From: Puccinellia tenuiflora | Lineage: Eukaryota; Streptophyta; Magnoliopsida; Poales; Poaceae | Reading direction: 5' to 3' | NCBI GenBank assembly: GCA_012064385.1 | Contig: QRDG01000137.1 | Location: forward strand, 1,761,929-1,825,928 | DNA length: 64,000 nucleotides | Shown here: piece after piece, positions 59,594 through 64,000 of the stretch | How the letters are laid out: every line of letters begins with the position of its first letter | Position numbering within the stretch: the stretch's first letter is position 1 | Notes under the pieces: model-generated | Told to the model about the DNA's origin: nothing | Database searches by the model: none | What the model saw: only the letters and a program-made list of their open reading frames with translations | Program-made: the position numbers and the translations under genes

Positions 59594-60645
59594 TGTCGGA
59601 GATTGTCCCCAGGAACTAGGGGTGTCTCCAAGGTATCGTGTAAGGGGCTGAACACGGAGTCAAACAGTCCTCAACGTGCTCCGGCGACGGTGCTCGTCAG
59701 GCTCGCTGCGGACGACACTGCAGAGATTGACACAAGGTATTACCCAGGTTCAGGGCCCTCTTGTGGAGGTAAAACCCCTACGTCCTGCTATGGTGTATTG
59801 CACTGCTTGAAGAGTTTACAGTACAAGGAGAGCTTGTCGAGCTCTAGGCGGCCAACAATGGCTATTTGCTAGTCTTTAGATCTAGGGTTTTGGACTCTGG
59901 GATCTTGGAACCCCTTGCACAGGAGTGCTCCTCCTCCTTTTATAGGCGTCCTGGGCCTCTTCTGCCCAAACATTTGGGCGGGAAGGGCTACCACATGGCG
60001 ACGAAGGAGGAGGCGCGGTGCACCGTAAAGGTGAGGTCTACCATAAAGGTGAAGATCGTGGACGCGGTCCACGGCAGGGGAACGGCGTCACCAAAGCTGA
60101 AAAGGGGCGCCGACCAGCTGGACAGCGGGCTGGCGCTTGCCGAGGTGGGAGGTGACCCATGGTGACGTCGTCCTTGGAGCGTAGCTGCAGACTGTTCCCT
60201 TGTCACCAAAGAGGCAATACTCGTTGTCCGCTTTGCTTGGCTCCGCTTTGTTGACTGCTTTATACATGGAAATGGCAACTGCGGCGTCGTCGTCATCACG
60301 CGTAGGCACGCGCGTCACTCTGCGCAGGGCGCAGAGTCCATGTGCGCTCTGCCGCGGGGGCAGAGATGGCTTCACGAGGAAAGCGCTTGTCGAGGCGAAA
60401 GCCTCGCCAAGCCCTTCAACTTGGTCCTTAGCAGAATTGCGGGCGGCGTCGAAGACGCCTTGTCAAAGAGCGATCCCTCGCCAAGGGAAGGAACCCTTGG
60501 CGAAGAGAAGAACCCTTCGCGAGGAGAGAAATCCCCGCGAAGCTCGCCAGGCTTGGAGAGCCTGGTCCTAAGTGAAAATCACCTGAGGAATCTTGTGGGC
60601 CCTGGCAGGCCGGCCCGTGGTACCCTGGTTTCCACTGTGCCGACA
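59594..60645 (-). repeat. Gypsy 5' LTR
   Basis: 1052 bases, TG...CA termini, promoter-bearing LTR in the minus orientation, nearly identical to the left copy. Confidence 0.95.
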
Positions 60646-60650
60646 TGCGG

Positions 60651-61142
60651 CGTACGCAGTGCACGACAATATATAGTGCGGCTCGGGAAAACCCTAACGG
60701 GTACAACGTGGGCCAAGTCCACGTCGTAGGTCGGTTACAGTAGCCCACGATCCGGGAGCGACCCGAACCGACTAACTGTGACGCGTCCGTCCAGACCGTT
60801 TTTCCCGGACTGCAAAAATAAAGCTCAGCTCGATTCCCGCAACCCGCGGCGCGTCGTGACGAGACGGGCGGGCGGGCGGGCCGGCGGTGCGTGTGTGCGT
60901 GCGTGCGAGCGGCGGAGGAGGAGGAGCGCGTGAGAGAGCCTCCTATTCTCACTCACTTACCAAGTAGTAGAACACTCCACTATATAATTTGGTGCAACTC
61001 CTCTCAAACTAGCGGGGTGGGACTAAACTTTAGCTCCCACTCCACTCTCATGTGTGAACACACAAAATTCTGCCACCACAATTGGGCTTTGAGATTTTCT
61101 GAAATTGATATTGGGCTGCCACAAATGGGCCCAATTCTAACA
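60651..61142 (-). mobile_element. Copia 3' LTR, proximal half
   Basis: Continues the LTR interrupted at 47601. It ends TTCTAACA, and on the minus strand it is immediately preceded by the purine-rich GGTGGGGGA, the expected polypurine tract of the Copia element (61144-61152). Confidence 0.75.
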
Positions 61143-61743
61143 ATCCCCCACCAGATCTCAAATCCCTATTTAGAGATATTTGCCAAACCTCGTTTTTTGT
61201 TTATATAGCAGTGTTTCGGCTGAGACTGTTAAGTTGAACTTCCGCCTAGAGCTTCAAGCTACATCTATCAGCAACTTGAATAATGGACGAACATTGAATT
61301 GCAAGTTTGGTGCCAATAGACTTCACTCAAAGTCATAACCAGTACGTGGCTGCCAGTAGCCTACCCCGCGGGTGGAGCATATGCGTCATACTCCCTGGTC
61401 TCTTCATGAGTTTACTAGAGATCACCCAAATCTCACAGACTGCGACGTTTAACAGTCGGAACTCATATATGTGTGTTCTTTCAAGAATGCTCTGTAGAAC
61501 AGCATCTTTGCTATATAAATAGCCAATAGAACCACATTAAGGCATATGGCCAACCTGCCTTACAGCTATCTGAGAGCTTGTGCATCTTCACTTAGAGAGG
61601 GTAATATAAAGCTCTCCTCCGTTAAACCACTAGATTGTTTTTCCCAGGTCCTACTTCACGGAATCTCTGATCATATAGGTTGGGTTACCACTATGGTGTA
61701 ACACTCATGGGTCTCATATCCATCTCCCTCGATGCACTCTCTA
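61143..61743 (-). mobile_element. Copia 3' untranslated internal region
   Basis: About 600 non-coding bases between the pol stop and the LTR. No ORF with motifs. Confidence 0.6.
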
Positions 61744-64000
61744 TCACATTTCGTGATAGTCCCTTTGTAAAGGGATCTGCCAGGTTTTTGTCGTTTGAAT
61801 ATACGTAACAGTAATTACTCCGGAGTTTTTCAATTTCCTGACAGATTTCAAACGTCTTTTAATGTGTCTTGATGACTTCGCATTATCCTTAGCACTGTTC
61901 ACTTTGACAATCACCGTTTGGTTGTCACAGTTCATAAGGATGGCCGGCAATGGTTTGTCAACCACCGGCAAGTCCATCAAGAGCTCACGCAGCCATTCTG
62001 CCTCTACAGTGGCTGTATCCAAAGCAGTAAGTTCTGCTTCCATAGTTGACCTCGTCAATATGGTCTGTTTACAAGACCTCCATGACACTGCGCCACCTCC
62101 AAGGGTAAATGCATACCCACTTGTGGCGTAGAGTTCATCAGCATCTGAAATCCAGTTAGAGTCACTATATCCCTCTAGCACGGCAGGGTGCCCAGAATAG
62201 TGAATCCCATAGCTCATTGTACCGTTCAGATAGCGCATGACCCTTTCAAGTGCATGCCAATGATCATTACCCGGGTTTGACATGAACCTGCTCAACTTGC
62301 TTACAGCATATGAGATATCAGGTCTCGTCGCGCTCGTGAGGTACATGAGTGAACCGATTATCTGAGAGTATCTCAATTGATCTATCGATTCCTTCTTGTT
62401 CTTTCGAAGTGCCACACTAGGATCATAAGGTGTTGGAGAAGGCTTGCTGTCTATAAAACCGAACCGGCTCAAGACCTTCTCAACATAGTGTGATTGTGTT
62501 AAAACAATCCCACTCTTATCCTTAATCAGCTTGATGTTCAGAATTACATCAGCTTCTCCCAGATCTTTCATGTCAAAGCATTTTGACAGAAACGACTTGA
62601 CCTCATTTATCACATTCATGCTTGTACCAAATATCAATATGTCATCGACATACAAGCATAATATGACACTATCGGCCCCACCATGGCGATAATACACACA
62701 CCTATCAGCCTCATTAATGGCAAAGCCCGCAGAAGTCAAAGTTCTGTCAAACTTCTCATGACATTGCTTAGGTGCTTGTTTCAGTCCGTACAAGGACTTC
62801 AACAACTTGCATACCTTTCTCTCTTCACCCTTTACCACGAACCCATCAGGCTGATCCATATAGATCTCCTCTTCCAACTCTCCATTGAGGAAAGCTGTCT
62901 TTACGTCCATTTGATGAACGATGAGACCATAAGAGGCAGCCAGGAAAAGTAGTACATGAATGGTGGTCAGTCTAGCGACAGGTGAATAGGTATCGAAGTA
63001 ATCTTCGCCTTCTCTCTGCGTGTAGCCCTTGGCCACAAGCCGCGCCTTGTACTTCTCAATAGTACCATCAGGCCGCAACTTCTTTTTAAACACCCACTTA
63101 CAACCCACTGGTTTGCACCCATATGGTCGTTCAGACAGTTCCCATGTCCCATTAGAAAGAATCGAGTCCATCTCATTATGGACAGCTTCTTTCCAGTCAT
63201 CTGCATCAGGAGATATGTATGCCTCTACAATGGACGTAGGAGTATTGTCCACAAGGTACACAATGAAATCATCACCAAAGGATTTTTCAAACCTCTGTCT
63301 CTTGCTCCTCTTAGGAGCTTCATTGTCATCCTTCTCTAGGATAGTCTCAAGTGGTTGTTCAGAATGATCACTAGATGTACTAGATTCAGGAATTATTTCA
63401 GAAGAAATTCTAGCAGTGCTATGCATATCTTTCATAGGAAACATATTCTCAAAAAAAGTTGCATCACGAGATTCCATTATAGTATCAACATGCATATCAG
63501 GAACTTCAGATTTAACCACTAAAAATCTATAACCAACGCTACGCGGCGCATAGCCAAGAAAAATACAATCCACTGTCTTTGGTCCGAGTTTGCGTTTCTT
63601 CGGAATAGGAATGTTGACTTTCGCCAAGCATCCCCACGTACGCAAATAAGAAAGTGATGGCTTTCTTCCATCCCACTCCTCATAAGGGGTTTTCTCTTTA
63701 TTCTTGTTAGGAACTCTATTCAGGACATGACATGAAGTCAACAAGGCCTGCCCCCACCATGCCTTAGATAAACCCGCAGTATCCAACATGGAATTCACCA
63801 AGTCGGTCAGCGTGCGGTTTTTCCTCTCGGCAATCCCGTTTGATTGGGGCGAGTAGGGAGGCGTCCTCTCATGAATAATGCCGTGTTCCTCACAGAATTC
63901 GTCAAATATTTTCGCAAAATATTCTCCACCACGATCCGACCTAAGACGCTTGATCTTTCTCTCTAATTGATTTTCAACTTCAGCCTTATAGATTTTAAAG
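61744..64000 (-). CDS. Copia polyprotein, C-terminal part (integrase, reverse transcriptase, RNase H); continues beyond window
   Basis: One uninterrupted minus-strand frame from the window edge to 61744. Order: the integrase core end with RSDRGGEY and PPYSPQSNGIAERKNRTL near 63800-63950, a GKK-type integrase C-terminus, then reverse transcriptase (VHQMDVKTAFLNGELEEEIY and LYVDDILIFGT), then RNase H (GYSDSNWISDADELYATSGY and STMEAELTALDTA). The integrase-before-RT order defines Copia. Near the end the expected ADPFTKG motif appears in a neighbouring frame, so a late one-base shift alters the last 15 or so codons. Gag and protease lie outside the window. Element length and its 5' LTR cannot be seen. 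Confidence 0.9.
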   Translation of the reverse strand, partial: FKIYKAEVENQLERKIKRLRSDRGGEYFAKIFDEFCEEHGIIHERTPPYSPQSNGIAERKNRTLTDLVNSMLDTAGLSKAWWGQALLTSCHVLNRVPNKNKEKTPYEEWDGRKPSLSYLRTWGCLAKVNIPIPKKRKLGPKTVDCIFLGYAPRSVGYRFLVVKSEVPDMHVDTIMESRDATFFENMFPMKDMHSTARISSEIIPESSTSSDHSEQPLETILEKDDNEAPKRSKRQRFEKSFGDDFIVYLVDNTPTSIVEAYISPDADDWKEAVHNEMDSILSNGTWELSERPYGCKPVGCKWVFKKKLRPDGTIEKYKARLVAKGYTQREGEDYFDTYSPVARLTTIHVLLFLAASYGLIVHQMDVKTAFLNGELEEEIYMDQPDGFVVKGEERKVCKLLKSLYGLKQAPKQCHEKFDRTLTSAGFAINEADRCVYYRHGGADSVILCLYVDDILIFGTSMNVINEVKSFLSKCFDMKDLGEADVILNIKLIKDKSGIVLTQSHYVEKVLSRFGFIDSKPSPTPYDPSVALRKNKKESIDQLRYSQIIGSLMYLTSATRPDISYAVSKLSRFMSNPGNDHWHALERVMRYLNGTMSYGIHYSGHPAVLEGYSDSNWISDADELYATSGYAFTLGGGAVSWRSCKQTILTRSTMEAELTALDTATVEAEWLRELLMDLPVVDKPLPAILMNCDNQTVIVKVNSAKDNAKSSRHIKRRLKSVRKLKNSGVITVTYIQTTKTWQIPLQRDYHEM

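Larger units (their letters stand above)
47602..60645 (-). mobile_element. Complete Gypsy LTR retrotransposon, about 13 kb, nested in a Copia LTR
   Basis: Two LTRs (47602-48654 and 59594-60645) start TGTCGG and end CCGACA. The flanking 5-bp duplication is TGCGG (47597-47601 and 60646-60650). Internal genes gag-pro and pol lie on the minus strand, so the right LTR is the 5' one. A further spliced gene lies on the opposite strand. The dual RNase H region in pol and the extra antisense gene point to the Tat-type lineage of plant Gypsy elements (inference). By eye the LTRs differ by 12 substitutions and one single-base indel in about 1052 bases. At a commonly used grass rate of 1.3e-8 per site per year this would mean roughly half a million years. 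Confidence 0.95.

Noticed and set aside
60891..61208. 105-codon plus-strand frame over the Copia LTR edge
   Set aside because: It crosses the LTR/internal boundary of an element read on the other strand; not a gene.
1..64000. tRNA, rRNA or CRISPR features
   Set aside because: No cloverleaf-like conserved boxes, rRNA text or regularly spaced direct repeats with unique spacers were seen; the array at 5.4-7.2 kb is a head-to-tail repeat, not spacer-separated.

Overview
The window is nuclear DNA of a grass, most probably a Triticeae species (wheat, Aegilops, barley or rye group). The genes have GC-rich exons split by GT-AG introns, and they sit in a sea of LTR retrotransposons, CACTA, Mutator-like, hAT, Tourist and Stowaway elements and LINE tails of kinds typical of cereals. 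There is no bacterial-type gene, CRISPR array or operon. From memory, the order SPL18-like gene, SEPALLATA3-like MADS gene, ascorbate oxidase matches three neighbouring genes on rice chromosome 9 (OsSPL18, OsMADS8, an L-ascorbate oxidase). If so, this is a conserved block corresponding to Triticeae group-5 chromosomes; that placement is inference.

Layout. 1-1866: the last three exons of a TITAN-like/CENATAC (CCDC84) gene on the plus strand. 1867-19600: intergenic. It holds a LINE relic, a diverged direct duplication (about 3.48-4.85 kb and 12.1-14.5 kb), a 1.8 kb degenerate tandem array with a roughly four-monomer rhythm (5.4-7.2 kb), a graveyard of retroelement pieces (8.5-11.5 kb), a Stowaway MITE, fold-back elements and a 5'-truncated LINE with a 14-bp target duplication. 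19663-23813: the SPL transcription factor gene, three exons, with an intact miR156 site. 24185-25139: a Pack-MULE-like element with long terminal inverted repeats around GC-rich captured-looking DNA. 26487-27980: a CACTA deletion derivative. 28.8-31.2 kb: a LINE tail and two hAT-type MITEs. 33304-39123: the SEP3-like MADS-box gene, eight exons, with a Tourist MITE in intron 1. 39.9-41.7 kb: a MITE, a LINE relic and a relic of an ascorbate oxidase 3' end. 41955-46863: two nearly identical ascorbate oxidase genes arranged head to head as a large inverted duplication. 47091-64000: the 3' end of a Copia element on the minus strand whose 3' LTR is split by a complete 13-kb Gypsy element, also on the minus strand.

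The host genes are separate transcription units. The SPL gene is a miR156-controlled regulator of the inflorescence and panicle class. The MADS gene is a floral E-class factor. The ascorbate oxidases are predicted apoplastic copper enzymes.

The most unusual item is inside the Gypsy element. Besides gag-pol on the minus strand it carries a long gene on the opposite strand (48961 to 52483) with a clean 84-bp GT-AG intron, an N-terminal domain like the Pfam 'putative gypsy type transposon' family, and a long charged coiled coil. The second most unusual item is the ascorbate oxidase palindrome with its structured spacer. All functional statements rest on reading motifs by eye; no database search was run.
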